Assembly (NCBI GenBank): GCA_027484985.1
Contig: JAIXRW010000055.1
Span: 1-64,000, forward strand
Length of the DNA stretch: 64,000 bases
DNA from: Rhodobacter sp.
GTDB lineage: Bacteria; Pseudomonadota; Alphaproteobacteria; Rhodobacterales; Rhodobacteraceae
Direction: 5' to 3'
Every line of letters starts with the position of its first letter. The stretch's first letter is position 1. Below the pieces are notes generated by a model. That model saw nothing but the letters and a program-made list of their open reading frames with translations, was not told the DNA's origin and made no database searches. Both the position numbers and the translations under genes were made by a program. Of the stretch, positions 35,037-46,366 are shown one piece after another.

Positions 35037-36479
35037 ATGGAAATGTTCATCGACGGCTGCTGGAAACCTGCGGTTTCCGGCGCGACCCAGCCTGTCACCA
35101 ACCCCACGACCGGCGCGATCATCGACACGGTTCCCACCGGCGATGAACAGGATGCCGATATCGCCATCCGCGCCGCCGACCGGGCGCTGGCGTCATGGCG
35201 CGCCGTCCCCGTGGCCGAACGCGCCCGCCTGCAAAAGCGCGCGGCACAGTTGATGCGCGAAAATGCCGACCGGATCGGGCGCGTCCTCACCTCGGAACTC
35301 GGCCGCCCCGTGGCCGCCGCGATCACGGAAATCCAGCGCTCCGCCGACCTGCTCGATGTCTATGCCGAAGAAGGCCTGCGCCTGCATGACGAGGTGATTG
35401 TCAGCCAGCCCGGCGAAAAGATCATGGTGCGCCGCGAACCCGTGGGCGTCGTGGTCGCCATCACGCCCTTCAATTATCCCATCACCCTTTTGTGCTTCAA
35501 ATTGGGCGCAGCCCTGATCGCGGGCTGCACCGTGGTCGCCAAACCGGCCGAGGATACGCCGCTTTCCACCCTGCTGCTGGCCGAACTGTTCCATCAGGCG
35601 GGCTTTCCGGCGGGCTGCTTCAACGTCGTCACCGGGCGCGGGCGCGGGATCGGCATGGCCATGGTCAACCACCCCATCCCCGGCAAGGTCGCCTTCACCG
35701 GCGGCACGGCGGCGGGCAAGGCCATCGCGGCCGCCGCCGCAGGCACGGTCAAGCGCGTGACGCTGGAACTGGGCGGCCAAAGCCCCGCCATCATCTGCGC
35801 CGATGCCGATCTTGCCAAGGCCGCCGCCGCCATCGCCCGCCACGGTTTCGCCAATTCCGGCCAGTTCTGCTACCGCGTGAACCGCGTCTATGTGGAACGG
35901 CCCGCCTATGACGCCTTCCTGTCCGCCCTTCTGACCGAAGTCGCCAAGATCACCGTAGGCGATGGCCAGACCGACCCCGTGACCATGGGCCCGATGGTCA
36001 ATGCCAAGATCTTCGGCAATGCCTTTGGCCAGATCGCCGATGCCCGCGCCAAGGGCGCCCGCATCTGCTGCGGCGGCGACAGGCTGTCGGGCGGCATCTA
36101 TGACGGCGGCTATTTCCTGCCGCCCACCGTCATCGCCGATACTGACCATTCCATGCAGATCATGACCGAAGAAACCTTTGGTCCCGTGCTTGGCATCATG
36201 TCCGTTGAAAGCCCCGCACAGGCGCTGCACCTCGCCAATGATACCGTCTATGGCCTTGCCGGATTCGTTTTCAGCGGCAACCTTGCCCGCGGCATGGCGT
36301 TGGCCGAACGCATCAATGCGGGCTCGGTCTGGGTCAATGACATCCACCGCTCGAACCACTCGGCCCCCTTCGGCGGGATGAAGCAATCGGGCATCGGGCG
36401 CGAAAAGGGCCGCTACGGGGTGGAAAGCTACCTCGAATACAAGACCCTCTATCTGACCTATGACGAGGCGCTGGCATGA
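35037..36479 (+). CDS. NAD(P)-dependent aldehyde dehydrogenase, CreC-like
   Basis: This 480-residue aldehyde dehydrogenase has the catalytic pair E244 (LELGGQSP) and C278 (NSGQFCYRVNR), the cofactor segment ITPFNYPITL and the C-terminal SNHSAPFGGMKQSG. In this operon it would oxidise 4-hydroxybenzaldehyde to 4-hydroxybenzoate, the substrate of the nearby PobA. GAAGGAC lies before the ATG at 35037. It sits between the two HD-protein genes and overlaps the second by 4 bases. The substrate is inferred from context. Confidence 0.92.
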   Translation: MEMFIDGCWKPAVSGATQPVTNPTTGAIIDTVPTGDEQDADIAIRAADRALASWRAVPVAERARLQKRAAQLMRENADRIGRVLTSELGRPVAAAITEIQRSADLLDVYAEEGLRLHDEVIVSQPGEKIMVRREPVGVVVAITPFNYPITLLCFKLGAALIAGCTVVAKPAEDTPLSTLLLAELFHQAGFPAGCFNVVTGRGRGIGMAMVNHPIPGKVAFTGGTAAGKAIAAAAAGTVKRVTLELGGQSPAIICADADLAKAAAAIARHGFANSGQFCYRVNRVYVERPAYDAFLSALLTEVAKITVGDGQTDPVTMGPMVNAKIFGNAFGQIADARAKGARICCGGDRLSGGIYDGGYFLPPTVIADTDHSMQIMTEETFGPVLGIMSVESPAQALHLANDTVYGLAGFVFSGNLARGMALAERINAGSVWVNDIHRSNHSAPFGGMKQSGIGREKGRYGVESYLEYKTLYLTYDEALA

Positions 36480-37066
36480 CCCCCCGCGACCTTGCACTGT
36501 GGCAGGCGGCGCGCCCGTGGCTGGATGTGCGCTCGAACGATGTGCATACGCTGATTGCATGGCGTCTGGCCCGCACGCTGCTTGCGCTGCGCCCCGGTGC
36601 CGATGAAAGCGTGGTCCTGCCCGCAATCATCCTGCACGATACCGGCTGGAAGAAGATGCCACAGGACAAGCTGGCGCTGGCCGTGGGGCCCAAACCGCAA
36701 TTCCCCGAACTCCAGCGCGACCACGAAGTGGCGGGGGTCGCGATCGGGCGCGATATTCTGCACCATCTGGGGCTGGGGCTTGATGACGCGGCAATCCTTG
36801 CCATCATCGACGGACATGACACGACCAAGGCCGCCCGCTCGGCCGAAGATGCCATCGTCAAAGATGCCGACAAGCTGTGGCGTTTCACCCCGCACGGGGT
36901 CGAAACCATCGGCGGCTGGTTCCAGACGCCCGCGCCAGAAACGCTGGCGATGCTGGAAGATTTCGTCCTGCCCTCGTTCCTGACGCCCGAAGCGCGGATC
37001 ATGGCGCAGGGTTTTCTGGCCGAAGGCTGGGCCTCGGCCGAACATGAAGAAAGGATGCGGGGATGA
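36476..37066 (+). CDS. HD-domain phosphohydrolase, second copy
   Basis: This 196-residue HD protein keeps H24, H54-D55 in ILHDTGWKK, H83, H114 (IIDGHDTTK) and D132 (KDADKLWRF), aligning with the 34422-35024 protein throughout while differing at most other positions. The two are therefore old paralogs. One could be the aryl-phosphate hydrolase; the other may act on a different phosphate ester or form a hetero-oligomer. It overlaps both the aldehyde dehydrogenase and the SDR gene by 4 bases. Confidence 0.82.
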   Translation: MTPRDLALWQAARPWLDVRSNDVHTLIAWRLARTLLALRPGADESVVLPAIILHDTGWKKMPQDKLALAVGPKPQFPELQRDHEVAGVAIGRDILHHLGLGLDDAAILAIIDGHDTTKAARSAEDAIVKDADKLWRFTPHGVETIGGWFQTPAPETLAMLEDFVLPSFLTPEARIMAQGFLAEGWASAEHEERMRG

Positions 37067-37815
37067 GCGGACTTGATCTTGCAGGCAAACGCGTGGTCGT
37101 CACTGGCGCGGCGGGCGGTCTGGGCCGCGCCTTTGCCCAAGCCTTCGCCCGCGAAGGCGCATCCGTGGTTGCAGCCGATATCAACCTGACCGGCGCACAG
37201 GAAACCGCGGCGCTGATCGGCGGCGCGGCCTTTGCGGCACAGGTGGATGTCACCTCGCAGGTCTCCACGGCGGCACTTGCGGCACAAGCGGCCGAAACCA
37301 TGGGCGGCATCGACGTGCTGGTGAACAACGCCGCCATTTATGCCGGACTCGAACGCAAGGGCTTCGAACAGATCGACGAAACCATCTGGGACCGCGTGAT
37401 GGCCGTCAACGTCAAGGGCCCGTGGCAGATGACCCGCGCCGTAGCACCGCATCTGCGAAAGGCGGGCGGCGGGGCGGTGATCAACGTCTCTTCGGCCACG
37501 GTGATGAGCGGATCACCCGAATGGCTGCACTACGTCAGCTCGAAAGGCGCCGTCATCGCCATGACCCGCGCGCTGGCCCGCGAGCTGGGCAATGACCGCG
37601 TCACCGTCAACGCCCTCGCCCCCGGTTTCACCCTGACCGAGGCAAGCCTTGGCCTGATGGAGGATGCCGCCAGCTATGGCGTCACACGGGGCGCGATCAA
37701 ACGCGCCGCCGGGTCCGACGACATGGTCGGTGCGGCGCTGTTCCTTGCCTCACCTCTGGCCGGTTTCATCACCGGACAGACGATCATCATCGATGGCGGA
37801 CGCCAGTTCCTGTAA
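37063..37815 (+). CDS. Short-chain dehydrogenase/reductase, CreG-like
   Basis: This 250-residue classical SDR has the cofactor motif TGAAGGLGRAF near residue 15, VNNAAIY, a catalytic serine in INVSSATV, and YVSSKGAVIAM with the Tyr-x3-Lys pair. It ends in FITGQTIIIDGG. In the predicted pathway it would oxidise 4-hydroxybenzyl alcohol to the aldehyde. It lies between the second HD gene (ATGA overlap) and the ferredoxin gene. Activity on the alcohol is inferred from the cluster. Confidence 0.9.
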   Translation: MSGLDLAGKRVVVTGAAGGLGRAFAQAFAREGASVVAADINLTGAQETAALIGGAAFAAQVDVTSQVSTAALAAQAAETMGGIDVLVNNAAIYAGLERKGFEQIDETIWDRVMAVNVKGPWQMTRAVAPHLRKAGGGAVINVSSATVMSGSPEWLHYVSSKGAVIAMTRALARELGNDRVTVNALAPGFTLTEASLGLMEDAASYGVTRGAIKRAAGSDDMVGAALFLASPLAGFITGQTIIIDGGRQFL

Positions 37816-37824
37816 GGTTAGCCC

Positions 37825-38133
37825 ATGCCCACAATCACCTTTGTCGAACCCGATGGCACCCGTCGGGATGTTGCCGCACACCCCGGCGAAAGCCTGATGG
37901 CCGCCGCCACCCGCGCCAATGTCGCGGGCATCATCGCCGAATGTGGCGGCAGCGCGATGTGCGCGACCTGCCATTGCTACCTTGTCGCGGGCACCCTGCC
38001 CGAAGCCGAACCGCTCGAGGCTGAAACCCTTGAATTCGTCGCCCGCAACACCCGCGCAACCAGCCGCCTGTCCTGTCAGATCACCGTGACCGACACCATG
38101 GAAGGGCTTGTCTTGCAGGTTGCCCCGCAATGA
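37825..38133 (+). CDS. 2Fe-2S ferredoxin, putidaredoxin type, CreF-like
   Basis: This 102-residue ferredoxin has cluster ligands C40, C46, C49 and C84, the C-x5-C-x2-C-x34-C spacing of vertebrate/putidaredoxin-type proteins that serve P450s. ECGGSAMCATCHCY is the core motif; C51 is an extra cysteine. It should pass electrons from the adjacent reductase to the P450 at 30143-31393. The stop overlaps the reductase start in an ATGA. Confidence 0.95.
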   Translation: MPTITFVEPDGTRRDVAAHPGESLMAAATRANVAGIIAECGGSAMCATCHCYLVAGTLPEAEPLEAETLEFVARNTRATSRLSCQITVTDTMEGLVLQVAPQ

Positions 38134-39335
38134 GCGGCGTTGTCATCATCGGGGCGGGCCATGCGGGCAGCCAACTGGCCGTATCGCTGCGGGCCGAAGG
38201 CTATGCCGGCGCGGTGACACTGATCGATGCATCCGATGCCCTGCCCTATCACAAGCCCCCGCTGTCCAAGACCTTCCTGAAAGACCCCGCTGCCCTGCCC
38301 CAACCGCTGCGCGCGGCGTCGGCCTATAAGGCCGCGGGCGTGACCCGTCTGACCGGAACCGTCACCGCCATCGATACCGCCGCGCAAACCGTCACCCTGC
38401 ACGGCGCGGCGCTGGATTATGACCATCTCGTTCTGGCAACCGGTGCGCGCAACCGGATGCTGCCCGATCTTGCAGGGGCCGCGAATGTCCATTCCCTGCG
38501 CGACCTTGCCGATGCCGAACGCCTTCGCGCCGCACTCGCGGATGCCGCGCATGTGGTGGTGATCGGCGGGGGCTTCATCGGGCTGGAATCGGCCGCCGCC
38601 CTTGCCGCCATGGGCAAAACCGTCACCGTGCTCGAATCCGCCCCCCGCGTGCTGGCCCGGGTTGCAGCCCCCGAAACCTCGGCGCGGGTCGAAGCCACGC
38701 TTGCCGGTCTGGGCGTGACGATCCGCACGGGTTTTTCCGCAGGCGGCTTTACGCGCCAAGGCGACCGCATCCACGCCGTGCAGGGGGCACAGGATACCGT
38801 CCCCTGCGACCTGCTGCTTGTCGGCATCGGCGCGCAGGCTGACACCGCGCTTGCCCGTGCGGCGGGCATCGCCTGCAATCAGGGCATCCTGACCGACAGC
38901 CATCTTGCCACCAGCGCGCCCCATGTCTGGGCGATAGGCGATGTTGCCGAAACCCCGCACTGGCAGGCCGATGCGCCGTTGCGGGTGGAAAGCGTGCAAA
39001 ACGCCACCGATCAGGCCCGCCATCTGGCACGCCATCTTGCCGGCGCGGCCCCCGCCGCGTTCTGCACCGTGCCGTGGTTCTGGTCCGATATCGGCCCGCT
39101 GAAACTGCAAATCGCAGGTCTCGCCCTTGGTGCCGACCGGCGCGTTCTGCGCGACGATGGCGCGCGTCTGGCCGTGTTCCATCTGGCGGGGGATCGTCTG
39201 GTATCGGTCGAGACATTGAACAGCCCCGCCGATCACATGATCGCCCGCCAATTGCTCGACGCCGGACTGACCCCGCCCGATGCATTCATGCAGGATGGCG
39301 CCCCCGCCATGAAGGCGTGGCTGGCCCAAGCCTGA
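38130..39335 (+). CDS. FAD/NAD(P)H ferredoxin reductase, CreE-like
   Basis: This 401-residue flavoprotein is of the putidaredoxin reductase type. VIIGAGHAGSQLAVSL binds FAD near residue 4, VVVIGGGFIGLESAAALAAM binds NAD(P)H near 145, and VWAIGDVAETPHWQ is the second FAD motif. It completes a three-part P450 electron chain with the ferredoxin and P450. It is the last gene of the rightward operon and is followed by a strong bidirectional terminator. Confidence 0.94.
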   Translation: MSGVVIIGAGHAGSQLAVSLRAEGYAGAVTLIDASDALPYHKPPLSKTFLKDPAALPQPLRAASAYKAAGVTRLTGTVTAIDTAAQTVTLHGAALDYDHLVLATGARNRMLPDLAGAANVHSLRDLADAERLRAALADAAHVVVIGGGFIGLESAAALAAMGKTVTVLESAPRVLARVAAPETSARVEATLAGLGVTIRTGFSAGGFTRQGDRIHAVQGAQDTVPCDLLLVGIGAQADTALARAAGIACNQGILTDSHLATSAPHVWAIGDVAETPHWQADAPLRVESVQNATDQARHLARHLAGAAPAAFCTVPWFWSDIGPLKLQIAGLALGADRRVLRDDGARLAVFHLAGDRLVSVETLNSPADHMIARQLLDAGLTPPDAFMQDGAPAMKAWLAQA

Positions 39336-39346
39336 ACCCTACGGCA

Positions 39347-39386
39347 GCGAAAAAGGCTCGCCCTGTTTCGGGGCGGGCCTTTTTCG
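39347..39386. terminator. Bidirectional intrinsic terminator
   Basis: A 16-base stem (39348-39363 with 39371-39386, one wobble) with a 7-base loop has A-tracts on one arm and T-tracts on the other. It therefore can end both the rightward cre-like operon (stop 39335) and leftward pobA (stop 39399). Confidence 0.88.
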
Positions 39387-39398
39387 TTGCGCGGCCCC

Positions 39399-41477
<2,079 letters not shown>

Positions 41478-41481
<4 letters not shown>

Positions 41482-42797
41482 TCGCCCGCCCCCACGCAGG
41501 CCGCAAAGGCGCGCGCCTCGTCGGGGGCGGTGCCAAGGCCGCCGCTGGTGGTGATATCCAGCGCGGGAAAGGCCGCAGCCACCAGTTCCCCCAGCGCAGG
41601 CCCCCCCGGTTTTGCCTTGGCGCACAGCTTTTTCACGGCCTCTTGCGCCTCGGGGCGCGGGATGTGGCGCGACAGGGCAAAGGTCAGTTCTTCCGCGCGG
41701 ATCAGGCCGCTGCCATCATCCAAGCCCCGCGCCATCGCCGCCGCATCGGGCCGCAGGCGCTGCACCAGATCGACCGCCAGCGCCAGGGCGCGTCCGGTCA
41801 GGATGCACATTTGCGGCAGGCTCAGCCACTCGGTGAACCATGCCGCCCCGTCGCGCTGCTGGCGGTGCAGCCCCGCCCCCTGCATCGCCCCCGCCAGCGC
41901 GATGACCTGCCGCGCCAGCGCGACCAGCACCGAAGGTCCGACCGGATTCTGCTTCTGCGGCATGGTCGATGACGCGCCCGCGCCCGAAATCGCCACCTCG
42001 GCCACTCCACCTTGGGTCAGCAGGATCAGATCCTCGCCCATCTTGCCAAGGGTTGCGGTCAGCCCCGCCATCCACGCGGCAAAGGCGCCGATACGGTCGC
42101 GTTCGGCATGCCAGCTATGGCCCGGATCGGTCAGCCCCAGCGCCTGCGCCAGACCGGCCCGCACCGCCGGACCCTCGGCCCCCATGGCCGACAGCGTCCC
42201 CGCCGCGCCCGACAGCGACACACATGCCAGTTCGTCCCGCATCCCGGCCAGCCTTGCACGGTGGCGCAGCACCGGATGCCCCCATCCCGCCACCACCGCG
42301 CCGAAACTGGTGGGCGTTGCCACCTGACCATAGGTGCGCGCCGCCATCGGCAGGTCGGCATGGGCCAGCGCCAACCGGCCAAGCTGGCGCGCCAGGGCGT
42401 CAAGCCGCCCGTCCCACAGCGCGATCACACGGCGCAGGCGCAGCGCCTGCCCCGTTTCCATGATATCCTGACTGGTCGCACCCCAATGCAGGTAACGCGC
42501 ATGGTCCGGCGCCTCCATCGCCTTGCGAAAGGCGGTCACAAGCGCGGGCACCGGCACGCCATTCACCGCCGTCTCGGCCGCCAGCGCGGCGGGGTCGATC
42601 AGCACCTCGCGCGCGGCACGGTCGATAAAGGCGGCAGCCGTTTCAGGAATCAGCCCCAGCTGGCCCTGCACCCGCGCCAAAGCCCCCTCGACCAGCAGCA
42701 TGGCGCGGATCTCGGCGCTGTCGGTGAACAGGGCGGCGGTCTCGTCATCGCTGAAAAGACCACGGTATAGGGGGCTGTCGGCGGGCGATGCGGGCAT
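41478..42797 (-). CDS. pcaB: 3-carboxy-cis,cis-muconate cycloisomerase
   Basis: This 439-residue fumarase/aspartase superfamily enzyme lactonises 3-carboxymuconate to 4-carboxymuconolactone. GASSTMPQKQNPVGPS is the superfamily signature, here with the serine loop. HWGATSQDIMETGQ near residue 155 is the second conserved region. It is the last gene of the leftward pcaDCHGB run, 69 bases after pcaG. Confidence 0.94.
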
Positions 42798-42866
42798 GGG
42801 GGGGCCTTTGGTCAGAAAGCGGACAGGGCGGGGATGCCCCCTGCCCTGCCCTGCGTCAAGCCGCGA

Positions 42867-43484
42867 TCAGATGTCGAAGAACACCGTTTCCTGCGGACCT
42901 TGCAGATGGATGTCGAAACTATAGGCACCGGGCCCGACCTTGCGCGCAAGCAGCGTTGCCAGCCGTTCCCGATGCTCGATCCGCGCCAGTACGGGGCAGG
43001 CATCATTCGCCTCGCCTTCGTCATCGAAATAGATGCGCGTCTGCAAGCCAAGGTTCACCCCCCGCGCCACCAGCCAGACCGATATATGCGGCGCCATCAT
43101 CCGCCCGTCGGGAAAGGGCACGCGCCCGGGCTTGACCGTCTCAAGCCGCCAGATGCCGCTGTCGAAATCCGCCGCCACCCGCGCCCAGCCCGTCACCGCC
43201 GGATCGGCCGCGCCGCGCGGGTCATTGGCGGGGTAAATCCCCGCCGCATCGGCCTGCCAAGTCTCGAACACCACATCGCGCAGCACCATACCCGCCCCGT
43301 CCAGCACGCGCCCCGTCAGCACGATCCGCTCGCCCTTGGCGCCTTCGGAAACGGGCGACAGCCCAAGGTCCACCGGATAGATGCCCGCAATGCCCAGCCG
43401 GTTCGGCGTCAGCCCGATATGCACATAGGGCCCCGCCGTCTGCGACGGGCTTTCCTTCAGATAGTCCAGCCGCTGCACCATCAC
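42867..43484 (-). CDS. pcaG: Protocatechuate 3,4-dioxygenase alpha subunit
   Basis: This 205-residue subunit pairs with PcaH to cleave protocatechuate between its hydroxyl groups. [17 protein letters not shown] at the N-terminus, [13 protein letters not shown] and [14 protein letters not shown] are typical. It lacks the full set of iron ligands found in the beta subunit, as expected for alpha chains. Its ATG overlaps the pcaH stop by 4 bases, which favours equal synthesis of the two chains. Confidence 0.95.
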   Translation of the reverse strand: MMVQRLDYLKESPSQTAGPYVHIGLTPNRLGIAGIYPVDLGLSPVSEGAKGERIVLTGRVLDGAGMVLRDVVFETWQADAAGIYPANDPRGAADPAVTGWARVAADFDSGIWRLETVKPGRVPFPDGRMMAPHISVWLVARGVNLGLQTRIYFDDEGEANDACPVLARIEHRERLATLLARKVGPGAYSFDIHLQGPQETVFFDI

Positions 43485-44218
43485 ATCCCCTCCTTGCGGT
43501 TCTCGAAGAACGATTGCCGCCGCCCTCGCAAGACGATGTCAAACCGGTAGGCAAGGCAATCCATCGGGATCGCATGGTTCATGTCCAGCGCCGCAACCAG
43601 CACGTCGATGGCCTCTTGCCGCGCCAGCGTGTTGACGATGGGGCATAGCGGGATCAGCGGATCGCCCTCGAAATAGTTCTGCGTGATCAGCCGCTGCCCG
43701 AAACCCGACCCAAAGACCGACCAGTGAATATGCATCGGCCGCCAGTTGTTCACATGGTTCGGCCAGGGATAGGCGCCGGGGCGGATGGTCAGGAATTCAT
43801 AGCGCCCGTCCGGCCCCGTTAGGGTGCGCCCGCAGCCGCCGAAATTCGGGTCCAGCGGGGCCAGATAGCCGTCTTTCTTGTGGCGATACCGCCCGCCCGC
43901 ATTGGCCTGCCACATCTCGACCAGCACACCCGGCACGCCGCGCCCGTTCTCGTCCAGCACGCGGCCATGCATGATGATCCGCTCGCCAATCGCGGGCTGG
44001 CCGGTAAAGTTCATCACCAGATTGTTGTCCAGCTCGCCGATCATCGACTGGCCAAAAGCGGGGCCCGTCTCTTCCGACAAGGTTGACCCCAGCGGGACCA
44101 GCGGCCGCTGCGGCGCGCGGGTCATCGAGGTCTTGTAGCCCGGCGTATAGGCCGCAGGATGCCAGTCGCGATCGCGAAAGAACAACGGTCCGTGCTGGCT
44201 GGCTTGGGTCTGGGTCAT
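43481..44218 (-). CDS. pcaH: Protocatechuate 3,4-dioxygenase beta subunit
   Basis: This 245-residue subunit carries the non-heme Fe(III) site. Y111 (GGRYRHKK), Y150 (GAYPWPNH), H163 and H165 (RPMHIHW) have the same spacing as Tyr408, Tyr447, His460 and His462 of Pseudomonas putida Pca[12 protein letters not shown] and [13 protein letters not shown] are further family segments. It overlaps pcaC and pcaG by 4 bases each. Confidence 0.96.
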   Translation of the reverse strand: MTQTQASQHGPLFFRDRDWHPAAYTPGYKTSMTRAPQRPLVPLGSTLSEETGPAFGQSMIGELDNNLVMNFTGQPAIGERIIMHGRVLDENGRGVPGVLVEMWQANAGGRYRHKKDGYLAPLDPNFGGCGRTLTGPDGRYEFLTIRPGAYPWPNHVNNWRPMHIHWSVFGSGFGQRLITQNYFEGDPLIPLCPIVNTLARQEAIDVLVAALDMNHAIPMDCLAYRFDIVLRGRRQSFFENRKEGM

Positions 44219-44598
44219 GTCCGTTCGGCCTCCATCGCGGCGAAAGTCTCCTTGGCGATCTTCATGGCATGGTTCGCCCGCGGCACGCCCGCATAGACCG
44301 CCACATGCAACAGCACCTCGGCCACATCCTCGGGCGTGGCGCCGGTATTGGCGGTTGCGCGCAGATGCAAAGCAAGCTCGTGGTCATTGCCCAGCCCCGC
44401 CAGCAGGGCGATGGTCAGCATCGACCGTTCGCGCGGGGTGATCGTGTCGCGCGACCAGACCAGCCCCCACGCGCCTTCGGTGATCAGGGTCTGAAACGGC
44501 GTGTCGAATGGGGTTCTGGCCGCTTCGGCGCGGTTGACATGGGCATCGCCCAGCACGCGGCGGCGCGTGGCCATGCCTTGGCTGTATCGGTCGGTCAT
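44215..44598 (-). CDS. pcaC: 4-carboxymuconolactone decarboxylase
   Basis: This 127-residue CMD-family protein decarboxylates 4-carboxymuconolactone to beta-ketoadipate enol-lactone. [17 protein letters not shown] and [19 protein letters not shown] are family motifs. It is a stand-alone protein, not the PcaL fusion found in some actinobacteria. The ATG at 44598 overlaps the pcaD stop. Confidence 0.94.
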   Translation of the reverse strand: MTDRYSQGMATRRRVLGDAHVNRAEAARTPFDTPFQTLITEGAWGLVWSRDTITPRERSMLTIALLAGLGNDHELALHLRATANTGATPEDVAEVLLHVAVYAGVPRANHAMKIAKETFAAMEAERT

Positions 44599-45368
44599 CG
44601 TGCCTGTTCCACCAGAAAGGGGGCCACCAGCGCGGCCCATGCGGCAGGGGTTTCGACGCAGGGCAGATGCCCCGCGCCCGCGATCACGTGAAAGGCGGCA
44701 CCGGCAATCCGGTCTGCCGTTCCGCGTACCAGATCGGGCGGCGATGCCCCGTCCTGCCCGCCCGCAATGGCCAGCACCGGCAGGCGCAGACGCGCGGCTT
44801 CCCCGGTCAGGTCGGCCGCGGCGATGGCGCCACAAGCGGCGACGTAGCCTTCCGCATCGGTTCGCACCAGCATGTTGCGCCAAAGCGCCAGTTCCGGCGT
44901 CGCGCGAAAGGCAGGGGCGAACCAGCGCTCCATCACCGCATCCGCGATGCTGCCCATCCCGCCCGCCCGCACGGCGGCGATGCGGGCGGCCCAAGCCTCG
45001 GGCGTGCCCATCCGTGCGGCGGTGTTCGACAGGACCAGCGCCCGCACCAGATCGGGGCGCCGCGCCGCCAGCGCCTGCCCGATCATCCCGCCGATCGACA
45101 GCCCGACAAAGACCACCGGCCCCTCTGCCACCGCCTCGATCAGCGCCGCGGCATCCTCGGCGAAACCGTCAATCCCGTCCTGCGGCCCGCGATCCGACAG
45201 GCCATGTCCGCGCTTGTCAAAGCGGATGGGGCGGCAACCGGGCAAAAGCGGCAACACCGCATCCCACAGCCGCAGATCGGTTCCCAGCGAATTGGCAAAC
45301 ACGACAGCGGGGCCCGCGCCATCGATCCGGTAGTGCATCGCGCCCCAAGGGCGGGTCAGAACTTGCAT
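44595..45368 (-). CDS. pcaD: 3-oxoadipate enol-lactonase
   Basis: This 257-residue alpha/beta hydrolase opens the enol-lactone to beta-ketoadipate. The nucleophile S91 lies in VFVGLSIGGMIGQAL, RFDKRGHGLS precedes it, and the C-terminal GAGHLPCVETP holds the catalytic histidine. It leads pcaDCHGB. GGAGG lies about 9 bases before the ATG at 45368. The next steps (PcaIJ, PcaF) are not encoded in the window. Confidence 0.95.
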   Translation of the reverse strand: MQVLTRPWGAMHYRIDGAGPAVVFANSLGTDLRLWDAVLPLLPGCRPIRFDKRGHGLSDRGPQDGIDGFAEDAAALIEAVAEGPVVFVGLSIGGMIGQALAARRPDLVRALVLSNTAARMGTPEAWAARIAAVRAGGMGSIADAVMERWFAPAFRATPELALWRNMLVRTDAEGYVAACGAIAAADLTGEAARLRLPVLAIAGGQDGASPPDLVRGTADRIAGAAFHVIAGAGHLPCVETPAAWAALVAPFLVEQAR

Positions 45369-45434
45369 GCTATCCTCCGTCCATCCATAATCTGACAGAG
45401 CGGTTCCGACATTGATAATGCAAAATGGGCCAAG
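45369..45434. promoter_or_regulatory. pcaD-pcaQ divergent promoter region
   Basis: This 66-base region must hold both promoters and the PcaQ operator. An AT-rich stretch around 45409-45425 is the best candidate. I could not find a full ATAACC-N4-GGTTAA PcaQ box; one ATAACC half-site lies just inside the pcaQ reading frame near 45438. Confidence 0.5.
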
Positions 45435-46358
45435 ATGAATAACCATTTCGCTATGCATCCGGCCATCAAGCTGCGCCATATCCGCGCCTTTCTCAATATT
45501 GCCGCCGATGGCACCCTGTCGGCGGTGGCGCGGGCGCAGGGCATCACGCAACCCGCCCTGTCGCGCACCCTGGCCGAGCTGGAAAGCCTGCTCGGCCAGC
45601 CGCTGTTCCTGCGGCAGGGGCGCCGGCTGGTGCTGACCGAACAGGGCGTGCTGTTCCGCCGCCATGCGCTGGCCGGGCTACAGGCGCTCGAGGCCGGTTT
45701 CGCCGCCCTCCGCCCCGGTCAGGGCGGGTCGATCCGCGCAGGCGTGCTGCCCACGGTCGCCACGCGCTTTTTCCCGCAGGTCGCCATGCGCTTTTTCCAA
45801 CTGCGACCCGACATCACCCTTTCTGTCGAAACCGGCCCCCATCATTATCTCATCCGCCAACTTCGCGACGGCGCGATCGACCTGATGATCGGCCGCCTTC
45901 CCGCCGCCTCGGATATGTCGGGTCTTGGCTTTGACCATTTGTATGAAGAAGACGTGGTTCTGGTCGGGCGCGCGGGGCATCCCATGGCCCATCTTCCGCT
46001 GGCCGCGGTGCTGTCTGCCGTTCCGCTGATCCTGCCGCCCGCCACCGCGCTGATCCGGCCCGCGGTCGATACCTATCTTGCCGCGCTCGGGCTGAACGGG
46101 TTGCGGCCCGCACTGGAAACCGTGTCACTGGCGCTGGGTCGGGGAATTTGTCTCGCCTCTGACGCGCTGTGGTTCATCTCGCGCGGGGTGGTGGTTGAAG
46201 AACTGGCCAACGGCACAATGGCCGAACGCCCGACAGGGGCGCGTTTCCTGTCGGGCGCGGTCGGCATCACCCGCCAGCAGGGCGACCCTGCCCCCGGCCT
46301 TGCCGTGCTGGAAACCATCGCGCGCGAGGTTGCGGCAGGCCTGAACACCCCGCCATAA
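45435..46358 (+). CDS. pcaQ: LysR-family regulator PcaQ
   Basis: This 307-residue LysR regulator has the N-terminal helix-turn-helix in KLRHIRAFLNIAADGTLSAV and ITQPALSRTLAELESLLGQ. A periplasmic-binding-like effector domain follows, with VLPTVATRFFPQ and DLMIGRLPAASDMSG. Divergence from pcaD and overall sequence point to PcaQ, which activates pcaDCHGB with beta-carboxymuconate-type inducers. ATG 45435 is used; ATG 45453 is possible. It ends 8 bases from the convergent PP-loop gene. Confidence 0.9.
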   Translation: MNNHFAMHPAIKLRHIRAFLNIAADGTLSAVARAQGITQPALSRTLAELESLLGQPLFLRQGRRLVLTEQGVLFRRHALAGLQALEAGFAALRPGQGGSIRAGVLPTVATRFFPQVAMRFFQLRPDITLSVETGPHHYLIRQLRDGAIDLMIGRLPAASDMSGLGFDHLYEEDVVLVGRAGHPMAHLPLAAVLSAVPLILPPATALIRPAVDTYLAALGLNGLRPALETVSLALGRGICLASDALWFISRGVVVEELANGTMAERPTGARFLSGAVGITRQQGDPAPGLAVLETIAREVAAGLNTPP

Positions 46359-46366
46359 CCGCGCCC

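Noticed and set aside
35193-36626. Open frame of 477 codons on the minus strand
   Set aside because: Antisense to the aldehyde dehydrogenase, whose catalytic residues are all intact.
38076-39329. Open frame of 417 codons on the minus strand
   Set aside because: Antisense to the ferredoxin reductase; no recognisable motifs.
42867-44218. PcaG/PcaH as other intradiol dioxygenases, such as catechol 1,2-dioxygenase
   Set aside because: Two coupled subunits with PcaH-specific ligand spacing in a pcaDCHGB order fit protocatechuate 3,4-dioxygenase better.
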